A stretch of DNA of 64,000 bases from Nocardioides marmorisolisilvae (GTDB taxonomy: Bacteria; Actinomycetota; Actinomycetes; Propionibacteriales; Nocardioidaceae): positions 3,472,001 through 3,536,000 of the forward strand of contig NZ_CP134227.1 of the NCBI RefSeq assembly GCF_031656915.1. Reading direction: 5' to 3'. The position numbers and the translations under genes were made by a program. Positions within the stretch are counted from its first letter, which is position 1; the number at the start of each line of letters is the position of its first letter. The notes beneath the pieces were generated by a model. That model was given only the letters and a program-made list of their open reading frames with translations, ran no database searches and had not been told where the DNA came from. Of the stretch, positions 1 through 8,834 are shown piece after piece.

Positions 1-681
1 TACGAGAACCGGCTGGCGGAGTTCCTCGCCTGGGCGCGGTCGGTCCCGCGGTTGCTCAACGGCGCCGACGTGTTCGCCTGGAACACCGACAAGGCCTACC
101 TGACCCAGCTGGTCGACGCAGGTGTGCCCGTCGTACCCACGATCACGGTCGAGGAGGAGCAGGCGCTGGTGCCGGCGATCGCCGGCGTCGGCCGCTCGGT
201 GGTGAAGCCGCGGGTCGGTGCGGGCGGTCGCGGCGTGGTGGTCGTCGACGTCGAGCCCGGCGGAGTGCCCGACCTGGACGGCGCCGAGCACGGTGCCGGC
301 CCGTGGATCGTGCAACCGCTGGTCGAGTCGGTGCGGACCGAGGGGGAGACCTCGGTGTTCGTGCTGGCCGGTGAGCCGGTCTCGCAGGCGCAGAAGCAGC
401 CCGCCGCCGGCGAGATCCGCGTGCACGAGCGGTACGGCGGCCGCACCATCGCCGTACCGCTGACCGAGGAGGCCACGGGTCTGGCCCGGATCGCGGTGGC
501 CGCGGCCGAGTCGCACGTCGGGCACCGGCTCGACTACGCCCGGGTGGACGCGATGCGACTGGCCGACGGCACCCTGGTGGTCAGTGAGCTGGAGCTGACC
601 GAGCCCGGGCTCTACCTCGAGGTGCTCCCGGGGAACGCAGCCGCCTTCGCCGCCCTGGTCGCGGACCGGCTGGCAGGCTGA
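1..681 (+). CDS. ATP-grasp family protein, C-terminal part (5' end outside window)
   Basis: The reading frame is open from the first base, so the true start lies upstream and at least 226 residues are visible. The sequence resembles the C-terminal half of a RimK/glutathione-synthetase-like ATP-grasp ligase: a VVKPRVGAGGRGV glycine-rich nucleotide loop, then WIVQPLV, ETSVFVLAGEPV, and a YARVDAMRLADG ... VSELELTEPGLYLE segment that matches the metal-binding ExE region of ATP-grasp enzymes. Such enzymes join a carboxylate to an amine or thiol with ATP. The substrate cannot be deduced. The gene ends 127 nt before groEL and is not part of that heat-shock unit. Family confidence is good; function is unknown. 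Confidence 0.8.
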   Translation, partial: YENRLAEFLAWARSVPRLLNGADVFAWNTDKAYLTQLVDAGVPVVPTITVEEEQALVPAIAGVGRSVVKPRVGAGGRGVVVVDVEPGGVPDLDGAEHGAGPWIVQPLVESVRTEGETSVFVLAGEPVSQAQKQPAAGEIRVHERYGGRTIAVPLTEEATGLARIAVAAAESHVGHRLDYARVDAMRLADGTLVVSELELTEPGLYLEVLPGNAAAFAALVADRLAG

Positions 682-709
682 GCCCGCGGCAGAAAAACCC
701 GGGGGACCG

Positions 710-736
710 TTTGCACTCGCTTGGGTCGAGTGCTAA
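710..736. promoter_or_regulatory. CIRCE operator 1 (HrcA site) upstream of groEL
   Basis: TTTGCACTC, nine spacer bases, then GAGTGCTAA. This matches the CIRCE consensus TTAGCACTC-N9-GAGTGCTAA with one mismatch. A plausible promoter overlaps it: -35 TTGCAC at 711-716 and -10 TAAACA at 734-739 with 17 nt between. HrcA binding here would block RNA polymerase, the usual mode of class I heat-shock control. Confidence 0.93.
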
Positions 737-2440
<1,704 letters not shown>

Positions 2441-2485
2441 TCCCGCGCGCCTGATCTTGTGCAGGCGCCTTGAAGCAATGTTCAG

Positions 2486-2521
2486 GCGAAAGGGCCTCGG
2501 GTTCTCCCGGGGCCCTTTCGC
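2486..2521 (+). terminator. Terminator hairpin after groEL
   Basis: A perfect 11-bp stem, GCGAAAGGGCC with GGCCCTTTCGC, encloses a loop that can itself form a short CGGG/CCCG stem. There is no long T run, which is common for actinobacterial terminators. It sits 45 nt after the groEL stop. Confidence 0.85.
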
Positions 2522-2549
2522 TGTGCTGGCAGCGCGGTCCTTGGTCACC

Positions 2550-2577
2550 GTTGTAATGTTGATTACATGATTACAAC
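2550..2577. promoter_or_regulatory. Inverted repeat overlapping the start codon of the next gene
   Basis: GTTGTAAT (2550-2557) and ATTACAAC (2570-2577) are perfect inverted 8-bp arms. A second ATTACA at 2562-2567 makes a nested TGTAAT-N4-ATTACA palindrome. The ATG at 2567 lies inside the element, so a protein bound here would cover the translation start and probably the transcription start. AT-rich sequence of this kind stands out in a genome of about 70 percent GC. Confidence 0.6.
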
Positions 2578-3088
2578 TGAGGCTCAAGAGCGGGTCCGCG
2601 GCTGGTTCAACGGTCGACTGCCCGAGGACTGGAAGCAGACCGCTCCAGCCATCACGATCGACCGCGACGAGATCACCGTCCTGCTCACGCTTCCCGACGT
2701 GGAGATCGGTGCAGGGGCGAGCGCGGCCGGGGCCGCCGAGACCCGAGCCGGCCGCGCGAAGGCCTTCCGTGAGGACACCCGTGAGCAGCGGATCGCGATC
2801 GCCCGCGAGGCCGAGCACCGCTTCGAGCGCAAGGTCTCGTGGGGAGTCGTCATCGGCGACCGCTCCGAGCTGTTCACCCACCTGGCGAGCCCGGTGATGA
2901 CCCGGCTCCGGCAGCCGCAGCGACAGGTGCTGGACACGCTCGTCGACTCCGGCGTCGCGCGCTCGCGCGCTGATGCCCTGGCCTGGTGCGTCCGGCTGGT
3001 CGCCCAGCACCAGGACGCATGGTTGGCCGAGCTCCGCGCGGCGATGGACCAGGTCGACCAGGTCCGCACCAAGGGACCGGTCGCCTGA
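2567..3088 (+). CDS. Hypothetical protein with possible RHH-like C terminus
   Basis: A 173-residue soluble protein of unknown function. The first half (PAITIDRDEITVLLTLPDV) looks like a beta-rich domain. A charged helix follows (about 63-100, rich in Arg and Glu), then SWGVVIGDRSELF. The last 50 residues (VLDTLVDSGVARSRADALAWCVRLV) have the pattern of a ribbon-helix-helix or similar short DNA-binding helix pair. No Shine-Dalgarno sequence precedes the ATG, and the start sits within an inverted repeat, so a leaderless, self-regulated message is plausible. It stands alone between the groEL terminator and the molybdenum-enzyme genes. Its assignment as a regulator is inference only. Confidence 0.75.
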   Translation: MITTEAQERVRGWFNGRLPEDWKQTAPAITIDRDEITVLLTLPDVEIGAGASAAGAAETRAGRAKAFREDTREQRIAIAREAEHRFERKVSWGVVIGDRSELFTHLASPVMTRLRQPQRQVLDTLVDSGVARSRADALAWCVRLVAQHQDAWLAELRAAMDQVDQVRTKGPVA

Positions 3089-3108
3089 CCGCTGCTTAGG
3101 GTGAGGGC

Positions 3109-3657
3109 ATGACGATCCACGGGCTGCTGCTCGCCGCCGGCGCGGGCCGGCGGATGGGCCGGCCCAAGGCACTGGTCGACGACTGGCTGGTGCGCAGCGT
3201 CGAGGTCCTGCGTGCCGGCGGCTGTGACCGGGTGACGGTGGTCCTCGGGGCCGAGGCCGAGTTGGCCCGCGAGATCGTGCCGGACCTTGCTGGCGTCGTG
3301 GTCGCCGACGACTGGGCGGAAGGTATGGGGGCCTCGCTGCGGGCGGGACTGGCGAGGATGTCGGAGTCCGCAGATGCCGATGCCGTCCTCGTGTCGCTCG
3401 TCGACCTTCCGGACGTCGATGCGGATGTCGTCCGCCGGGTGCTCGCCGCCGCGGTCGGGCCGGCCTCACTGTCGCGAGCGACGTACGCCGGCCGCCCCGG
3501 CCACCCGGTGCTGATCGGTCGTGACCACTGGGCCGGCGTACGAGCCGCCGCGGTCGGTGACCGGGGCGCCCGCGACTACCTGCGCGGCCACCCGCACGAC
3601 CTGGTCGAGTGCGGTGACCTCGCGACCGGTCGGGACGTGGACCGCCCGATCGCCTGA
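3109..3657 (+). CDS. MobA/MocA-like nucleotidyltransferase (molybdenum cofactor cytidylyltransferase type)
   Basis: 182 residues with the N-terminal signature of MobA-like NTP transferases, LLAAGAGRRMGRPKAL (residues 6-22), followed by VTVVLGAEAE and the metal-binding region VSLVDLPDVDADVV. MocA-type enzymes attach CMP to molybdopterin to make the MCD cofactor used by xanthine oxidase/CODH-family hydroxylases. The coxD-coxE-xdhC genes just downstream support that role. The MocA versus MobA distinction rests mainly on context. A GGTGAGG sequence just upstream of the ATG may serve as ribosome-binding site. Length is slightly short for the family (about 190-200). Confidence 0.85.
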   Translation: MTIHGLLLAAGAGRRMGRPKALVDDWLVRSVEVLRAGGCDRVTVVLGAEAELAREIVPDLAGVVVADDWAEGMGASLRAGLARMSESADADAVLVSLVDLPDVDADVVRRVLAAAVGPASLSRATYAGRPGHPVLIGRDHWAGVRAAAVGDRGARDYLRGHPHDLVECGDLATGRDVDRPIA

Positions 3658-3767
3658 CCGTTGCCCGGAGAGGGGCGAACCGTCCGGCCCGGGGGCGAGC
3701 CCGACCAGATGAGGACTCCCCTGTGGGTCGACCCAACCTGGCGCCAACGTGGCGCCGAGTAGCCTCC

Positions 3768-4667
3768 ATGGACATGGACACCGAGTCGCTCGACGCACTG
3801 GGCGAACGGCTGCGATCGACCGGCTACGTCTGCGACGACGCACTGGCCACCGTGGTGCACCTCGCCCTGGCGATGCAGCGTCCGCTGCTCCTCGAGGGCG
3901 AGCCCGGCACCGGCAAGACCAGCCTCGCCGAGTCGATCGCCGAAGCGCTCGACCTGCCGCTGGTGCGGCTGCAGTGCTACGAGGGCATCGATGCCAGCCA
4001 GGCCCTCTACGACTGGGACTTCCCCCGCCAGATCCTGCACCTTCGCGCGTTGGAGGCCGTCCACGAGTCGGGCTCGAACAGCGGCTCGGCCACCGTCGAG
4101 GAGGCCGAGAAGAGCCTGTACGACGAGCGCTTCCTGCTGGCCCGACCGGTGCTGGCGGCCCTGCAGCGCAGCCCCGCGGTGCTGCTGGTCGACGAGGTCG
4201 ACCGGGCCGACGACGAGTTCGAGGCGTTCCTGCTCGAGGTGCTGTCCACCTACCAGGTGACCATCCCCGAGCTCGGCACCATCCGGGCTGCGGTGCCGCC
4301 GGTCGTCGTGCTCACCTCGAACCGCACCCGCGAGCTGCACGACGCGCTCAAGCGACGCTGCCTCTATCACTGGATCGAGCACCCGGGCCTGGAGCGGGAG
4401 GTCGAGATCGTCCGCTCCCGGGCCCCGGAGGTCGCCGAGCGGCTAGCCCGCCAGGTGGTCACCGCCGTGCAGCGGCTGCGCGAGGGCGAGCAGCTGCTCA
4501 AGCCGCCCGGAGTCGCCGAGACCCTCGACTGGGCGCGCGCCCTGCACACGCTCGGCGCCAGCGAGCTGGACCTGGCGACCGCCGCCCGCACCCTCGGCGC
4601 GCTGGTGAAGTACCGCGAGGACACCGACCGCGTGCAGCAGGCGCTCGACCGGATGCTCGCGACATGA
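3768..4667 (+). CDS. coxD: CoxD-like MoxR-family AAA+ ATPase
   Basis: 299 residues from the ATG at 3768. AAA+ ATPase of the MoxR class: Walker A GEPGTGKT at 44-51, Walker B VLLVDEVDRADDEFE, and the sensor region PPVVVLTSNRTRELHDALKRRC. In CO-dehydrogenase systems CoxD partners with a VWA protein (CoxE) to mature the Mo-S-Cu or Mo=S active site. An upstream in-frame GTG at 3723 would add 15 residues that do not resemble the family. A GGCGCC-N5-GGCGCC repeat (3740-3756) lies before the start. The stop overlaps the coxE start as ATGA. Confidence 0.9.
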   Translation: MDMDTESLDALGERLRSTGYVCDDALATVVHLALAMQRPLLLEGEPGTGKTSLAESIAEALDLPLVRLQCYEGIDASQALYDWDFPRQILHLRALEAVHESGSNSGSATVEEAEKSLYDERFLLARPVLAALQRSPAVLLVDEVDRADDEFEAFLLEVLSTYQVTIPELGTIRAAVPPVVVLTSNRTRELHDALKRRCLYHWIEHPGLEREVEIVRSRAPEVAERLARQVVTAVQRLREGEQLLKPPGVAETLDWARALHTLGASELDLATAARTLGALVKYREDTDRVQQALDRMLAT

Positions 4668-5764
4668 GCGTCCACGCTCCCGAGGAGGTGCTGCTCGGCT
4701 TCACCCGCGCGCTGCGCGCCGCCGGCGTCCCCGTCACCCAGGACCGGGCGCAGGGCTTCCTCGAGGCCACCTCTCTGCTCGGCGCGGACGACCCGCTGGG
4801 CACCTACCGGGCCGGCGCGGCCACGCTCTGCGGCTCGCCGGAGGACCTGGCCCGCTACGACCAGGTCTTCGAGGCCTGGTTCCGCGCCCGCGACGGGCTG
4901 CCGCGCACCGTGGTCTCCGAGCCGGCGCCGGTGGTCTCGAGCTTCCCCGCCGAGGAGGGCGGGGACGGTGAGTCCGGCGAGGACGCCGGCGTGGTCCGGG
5001 CCGCCGCCAGCGCCACCGAGCGGCTCCGGCACCGTGACATCGCGGCGCTGAGTGCCGCGGAGAAGCACCGCTTGGCCGCCATGTTCGCCACCCTGCGGGT
5101 GCGGGTCCCCGCCCGCCGTACGGCGCGGCACGAGCGCTGGCACCGCGGCTCCGTGGACGGCCACGGCACCCTGCGCGAGAGCCTGCGCCGGATGGGGGAG
5201 CCGGCCGACATCGTGCGGCGGCGGCGGCGGACCCGCCCGCGCCGGGTGGTGCTGCTCGTCGACGTCTCCGGATCGATGAGCGAGTACGCCGATGCCGTCC
5301 TCAGGCTCGCCCACCGGGTGGTCAGCGCCGCCGGCACCGTCGAGGTCTTCACGGTCGGCACCCGGCTCACCCGGGTCACCCGGGCGATGCGCCTGCGCGA
5401 TGCCGACCGGGCCCTGGTGGCCGCGGGTGAGACGGTGCCGGACTGGTCCGGCGGCACCAGGCTTGGTGAGACCCTGCGCGTCTTCCTGGACCGGTGGGGT
5501 GTCCGCGGCGTGGCCAGGGGCGCGGTCGTCGTGGTGTTCTCCGACGGCTGGGAGCGTGGCGACCCGGCCCTGCTGGCCGAGCAGATGCAGCGGCTGCACC
5601 GGATCGCCCACCGGGTGGTGTGGGTCAACCCCCATCGCGGCAAGGCGGGCTACGAGCCCATCCAGCAGGGCGTGGTCGCAGCCCTGCCCCACGTCGACGA
5701 CTTCCTCGCCGGCCACTCGCTGGCGACCTTCGCCGAGCTGTTGGAGGTGGTCGGACGTGCGTGA
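4664..5764 (+). CDS. coxE: CoxE-like VWA-domain protein
   Basis: 366 residues. The C-terminal von Willebrand A domain begins at VVLLVDVSGSMS with the metal-ion (MIDAS) motif D200-x-S202-x-S204, and SGGTRLGETLRVFLDRW and VVVFSDGWERGDP follow as further MIDAS elements. The N-terminal half is helical and acidic. CoxE and CoxD act together as a chaperone-like pair for molybdenum hydroxylases, known from Oligotropha; here the role is inferred from homology and order. The start overlaps coxD by 4 nt (ATGA) and the end overlaps xdhC by 8 nt, so the set is translationally coupled. Confidence 0.9.
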   Translation: MSVHAPEEVLLGFTRALRAAGVPVTQDRAQGFLEATSLLGADDPLGTYRAGAATLCGSPEDLARYDQVFEAWFRARDGLPRTVVSEPAPVVSSFPAEEGGDGESGEDAGVVRAAASATERLRHRDIAALSAAEKHRLAAMFATLRVRVPARRTARHERWHRGSVDGHGTLRESLRRMGEPADIVRRRRRTRPRRVVLLVDVSGSMSEYADAVLRLAHRVVSAAGTVEVFTVGTRLTRVTRAMRLRDADRALVAAGETVPDWSGGTRLGETLRVFLDRWGVRGVARGAVVVVFSDGWERGDPALLAEQMQRLHRIAHRVVWVNPHRGKAGYEPIQQGVVAALPHVDDFLAGHSLATFAELLEVVGRA

Positions 5765-6905
5765 GGTGCTCCCCGAGCTGCTCGAGTGGTGGCGGGCCGG
5801 TGAGACGGTCGGCATGGGCACGGTGGTGGCGACGTTCCGCTCCGCACCCCGGCCTCCGGGCGCGTCGATGCTCGTCGGCCCGTCCGGCACCGCGGTCGGA
5901 TCGGTCTCCGGCGGCTGCGTGGAGGGCGCGGTCTACGAGCTCGCCACGGAGGTGACGGAGTCCGGCAGCCCGGTGCTCAAGCGCTACGGCATCTCCGACG
6001 AGGACGCCTTCGAGGTCGGGCTCACCTGTGGTGGCATCCTCGACGTCTACGTCGAGAGGGTGTCCCAGCAGGACTTCCCCGAGCTCGGGCAGATCGCCGA
6101 CGACCTCGAGGCCGGCGTACCCGTGGCAGTGGCCACGGTGGTCGACCACCCGGACTCGTCGTACGTCGGGCGGAGGGCGATCATCCGTCCCGACCGGGCG
6201 GGACCGGAGGCGGGCGACGCGACGCTGTCGGCGTCCTTGGGCAGCGACCGGATCGACGCGGCGGTGCTCGACGACGCCCTCGGGCTGCTCGCCCAGGGCA
6301 CCAGCGCGACCCTGGGCTACGGACCGGACGGCGAGCGACGCGGTGAGGGGATGCGGGTGTTCGTCTGGGCGTTCGCGCCCCGACCGCGGATGCTCGTCTT
6401 CGGTGCCATCGACTTCGCTGCGGCCGTGGCCCGGATGGGCAGCTTCCTCGGCTACCAGGTCACCGTCTGCGATGCCCGGCCGGTGTTCGCCACCGCGACC
6501 CGCTTCCCCGAGGCCGACGAGGTCGTCGTGCAGTGGCCGCACAAGTACCTGCGTGCCGAGCAGGCCGCGGGCCGGGTCGACGGGCGCACCGTGATCTGCG
6601 TGCTGACCCACGACCCCAAGTTCGACGTGCCGCTGCTGGAGGTGGCGCTGAGGCTGCCGGAGGTCGGCTACATCGGCGCGATGGGGTCGCGCAAGACGCA
6701 CGACGACCGCCAGGACAGGCTGCGCGAAGCTGGCGTCACCGACGCGGAGATCGGCCGGCTGCACTCGCCGATCGGGCTGGATCTCGGCGCGCGCACCCCG
6801 GAGGAGACCGCGATCAGCATCGCGGCCGAGATCATTGCCGGCCGGTGGGGCGGCTCGGGCAACCGGCTCGCCCAGATGGCGGGCCGGATCCACCACCCCG
6901 ACTGA
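5757..6905 (+). CDS. xdhC: XdhC/CoxI family molybdenum-enzyme maturation factor
   Basis: 382 residues from the GTG at 5757, inside the end of coxE. The N-terminal XdhC_CoxI domain shows MGTVVATFRSAPRPPGASMLV and GSVSGGCVEGAVYE. The C-terminal Rossmann-like XdhC_C domain shows MLVFGAIDFAAAVARMGSFLGYQVTVCDARPVF and GYIGAMGSRKTHDDR. XdhC binds the molybdenum cofactor, promotes its sulfuration and delivers it to the apo-hydroxylase. The GTG start is preferred because the protein then begins at the usual REVLPELLEWWRAGE helix. It closes the accessory operon mocA-coxD-coxE-xdhC. Confidence 0.92.
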   Translation: MREVLPELLEWWRAGETVGMGTVVATFRSAPRPPGASMLVGPSGTAVGSVSGGCVEGAVYELATEVTESGSPVLKRYGISDEDAFEVGLTCGGILDVYVERVSQQDFPELGQIADDLEAGVPVAVATVVDHPDSSYVGRRAIIRPDRAGPEAGDATLSASLGSDRIDAAVLDDALGLLAQGTSATLGYGPDGERRGEGMRVFVWAFAPRPRMLVFGAIDFAAAVARMGSFLGYQVTVCDARPVFATATRFPEADEVVVQWPHKYLRAEQAAGRVDGRTVICVLTHDPKFDVPLLEVALRLPEVGYIGAMGSRKTHDDRQDRLREAGVTDAEIGRLHSPIGLDLGARTPEETAISIAAEIIAGRWGGSGNRLAQMAGRIHHPD

Positions 6906-6973
6906 GCTCCACGCCCCGCTGCACCCGTGCCCCCGACCCGGGCAGCGGCTACGGTGGGGCCAGGAGGCGTGGC

Positions 6974-8230
6974 ATGGGCGTTGATGGTGAGCTGCGCGAC
7001 CGCCGGCTGCACACCGTGCGGGCGTGGACGACGTTCGTGGAGCGCGGCGACGCGGCCCAGGCCCTGGTCCGGCCGGAGATCCTGCACAGCTGGCAGCGCT
7101 CGGAGCAGGCGATCCCGATCGACGTCGCCGCAGCGCCGCTGGCCGACGAGGACGACACCCGCAGCTTCTGGCGTGACTCGCCGCTGCAGGTCGCCGTCGG
7201 ACGGGTCGAGGCGGAGCTGCGTCGTACGGCGGAGGACGGCGACCTGGTGCTGGCCGTCACCGACCGGCAGACCCGGATCCTGTGGACCTACGGCGGCCGA
7301 GTGATGCGCCGCAAGGCCGAGACCGTCAACTTCGTGCCCGGCGGCCGGTGGGACGACACCAGCGTCGGCACCAACGCGCTCGACCTCGCCCAGCGGCTGG
7401 CCAAGCCGTCGATGGTGTTCAGCGCCGAGCACTTCGCACCGATCGTGCACAACTGGGTGTGCTGGGCCGCGCCGGTGCACGACCCGGCCACCGGCGAGCA
7501 GCTCGGCGTTGTCGACCTCTCCACCACCTGGGACCGCAGCCACCCCATCGGGCTGGCCACCGCGCGGGTGCTGGCGCGGCTGCTCGAGACCGCGATGCCG
7601 CACACCAGCCTGGGCGCGCGGCCCGGGGGTGGCGGGGTCTGGCCCGGCGCCGAGCCCGAGGAGGCGCCCGGGCTGGAGCTCCGGCTGCTCGGCAATGCCG
7701 AGGCAAGGATCGACGGCCAGCGGCTGCTGCTGAACCGCAGGCAGACCGAGATCCTCGCGCTGCTCGCGCTGCATCCCGACGGGCTGTCCCTGGACCAGCT
7801 GCACGCCGCGCTGTACGGCGACCAGGCGGTCACGCTGACCACGGTGAAGGCCGAGGTCTCGCACCTGCGGCGTGCGCTCGGAGGCCAGCTGGCCTCGCGC
7901 CCCTACCGGCTGATGATGCCGATCCGCACCGACGTCGAGCTGGTCCTGGCACTGCTGGAGCGTGGCCGGGTCGCGGACGCGGTCGCGGCGTACGGCGGCG
8001 ACCTGCTGCCGGGCACCAACTCGCCGGCGCTGACCGAGATGGCCGACTACGTCGCGGTCGCCGTACGCGAGGCGCTGCTGGACTGCCCGGAGCCCTCCGC
8101 GGTGCTGCGCTACATCGAGCTGGTGCCCTACGACACCGAGGTCATCGAGGTCTGCCTGGCTCGTCTCGGCGGCGAGCAGCACCCGGCACGGGCGATGCTG
8201 CGCGCTCGACTGGCCGCGGTCCAGCGCTGA
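6974..8230 (+). CDS. GAF-domain regulator with OmpR/SARP-like winged helix
   Basis: 418 residues; the ATG at 6974 follows a perfect AGGAGG at 6962-6967. Residues about 60-205 resemble the GAF sensor part of AcoR-type activators (LHSWQRSEQAIP, then DLVLAVTDRQTRILWTYGG, WDDTSVGTNALDLA, EHFAPIVHNWVCWAAPVHDPATGEQLGVVDLSTTW). Instead of a sigma54 AAA+ module, the C-terminal part begins LELRLLGNAEARIDG and LLLNRRQTEILALLALHPDGLSLDQLHAALYG, a winged helix of OmpR/SARP type, with helical repeats after it. Position between the accessory and structural cox genes suggests it senses substrate and activates coxSLMG. That target is inference. Confidence 0.85.
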   Translation: MGVDGELRDRRLHTVRAWTTFVERGDAAQALVRPEILHSWQRSEQAIPIDVAAAPLADEDDTRSFWRDSPLQVAVGRVEAELRRTAEDGDLVLAVTDRQTRILWTYGGRVMRRKAETVNFVPGGRWDDTSVGTNALDLAQRLAKPSMVFSAEHFAPIVHNWVCWAAPVHDPATGEQLGVVDLSTTWDRSHPIGLATARVLARLLETAMPHTSLGARPGGGGVWPGAEPEEAPGLELRLLGNAEARIDGQRLLLNRRQTEILALLALHPDGLSLDQLHAALYGDQAVTLTTVKAEVSHLRRALGGQLASRPYRLMMPIRTDVELVLALLERGRVADAVAAYGGDLLPGTNSPALTEMADYVAVAVREALLDCPEPSAVLRYIELVPYDTEVIEVCLARLGGEQHPARAMLRARLAAVQR

Positions 8231-8311
8231 GCCGGCGGCGTCGATCGGCCGGCGACGCGGTGCGTGGCCGGGCCGCCAACCTTTCGCCAACCGGGGGGTT
8301 CTACGGTGGGC

Positions 8312-8325
8312 GTGACGGCCGTCAC
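8312..8325. promoter_or_regulatory. Perfect 14-bp palindrome before coxS
   Basis: GTGACGGCCGTCAC reads the same on both strands and lies 26 nt before the coxS ATG, between the regulator gene and the structural genes. It is a candidate operator for the upstream GAF regulator or another dimeric factor. No clear -10/-35 pair can be assigned. Confidence 0.55.
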
Positions 8326-8351
8326 ATGTCCCCACGGAGGTCCTGCACGCC

Positions 8352-8834
8352 ATGGCAAAAATCTCTCTCACCGTCGACGGAGCCCAGGTCACCGACGACG
8401 TCGAACCCCGGATGCTGCTGGTGCAGTACCTGCGCGAGACGCTCGGCAAGACCGGCACCGTGATCGGGTGCGACACCAGCAACTGCGGGGCCTGCACGGT
8501 CCTCTTCGACGGGGTGAGCGTGAAGTCCTGCAACGTGCTCGCGGTCCAGGCCGAGGGGCACGAGGTCACCACCATCGAGGGGCTGGCCAGCAACGGCGAG
8601 CTGCATCCGGTCCAGCAGGCCTTCCACGACTGCCATGCTCTGCAGTGCGGATTCTGCACCCCGGGGATGATCATGCGCAGCGTCGACCTCCTCAACGAGA
8701 ACCCGCACCCGACCGAGGAGGAGATCCGGAACGGCCTCGAGGGCAACCTCTGCCGGTGCACCGGCTACCACAACATCGTCAAGGCCGTGCAGCAGGCGGC
8801 CGGCGCCCCGGCGACCACGGGAGGTGCGTCATGA
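8352..8834 (+). CDS. coxS: CODH-like small subunit, two [2Fe-2S] clusters
   Basis: 160-residue iron-sulfur subunit of a molybdenum hydroxylase. The plant-type cluster is held by C40, C45, C48 and C60, and the second cluster by C99, C102, C134 and C136 (QCGFCTPGM and CRCTGYH). It passes electrons from the Mo site in CoxL to FAD in CoxM. Length is normal. GGAGG lies 11 nt before the ATG. The stop overlaps the coxL start as ATGA. The order S-L-M, rather than M-S-L, is typical of form II clusters. Confidence 0.96.
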   Translation: MAKISLTVDGAQVTDDVEPRMLLVQYLRETLGKTGTVIGCDTSNCGACTVLFDGVSVKSCNVLAVQAEGHEVTTIEGLASNGELHPVQQAFHDCHALQCGFCTPGMIMRSVDLLNENPHPTEEEIRNGLEGNLCRCTGYHNIVKAVQQAAGAPATTGGAS

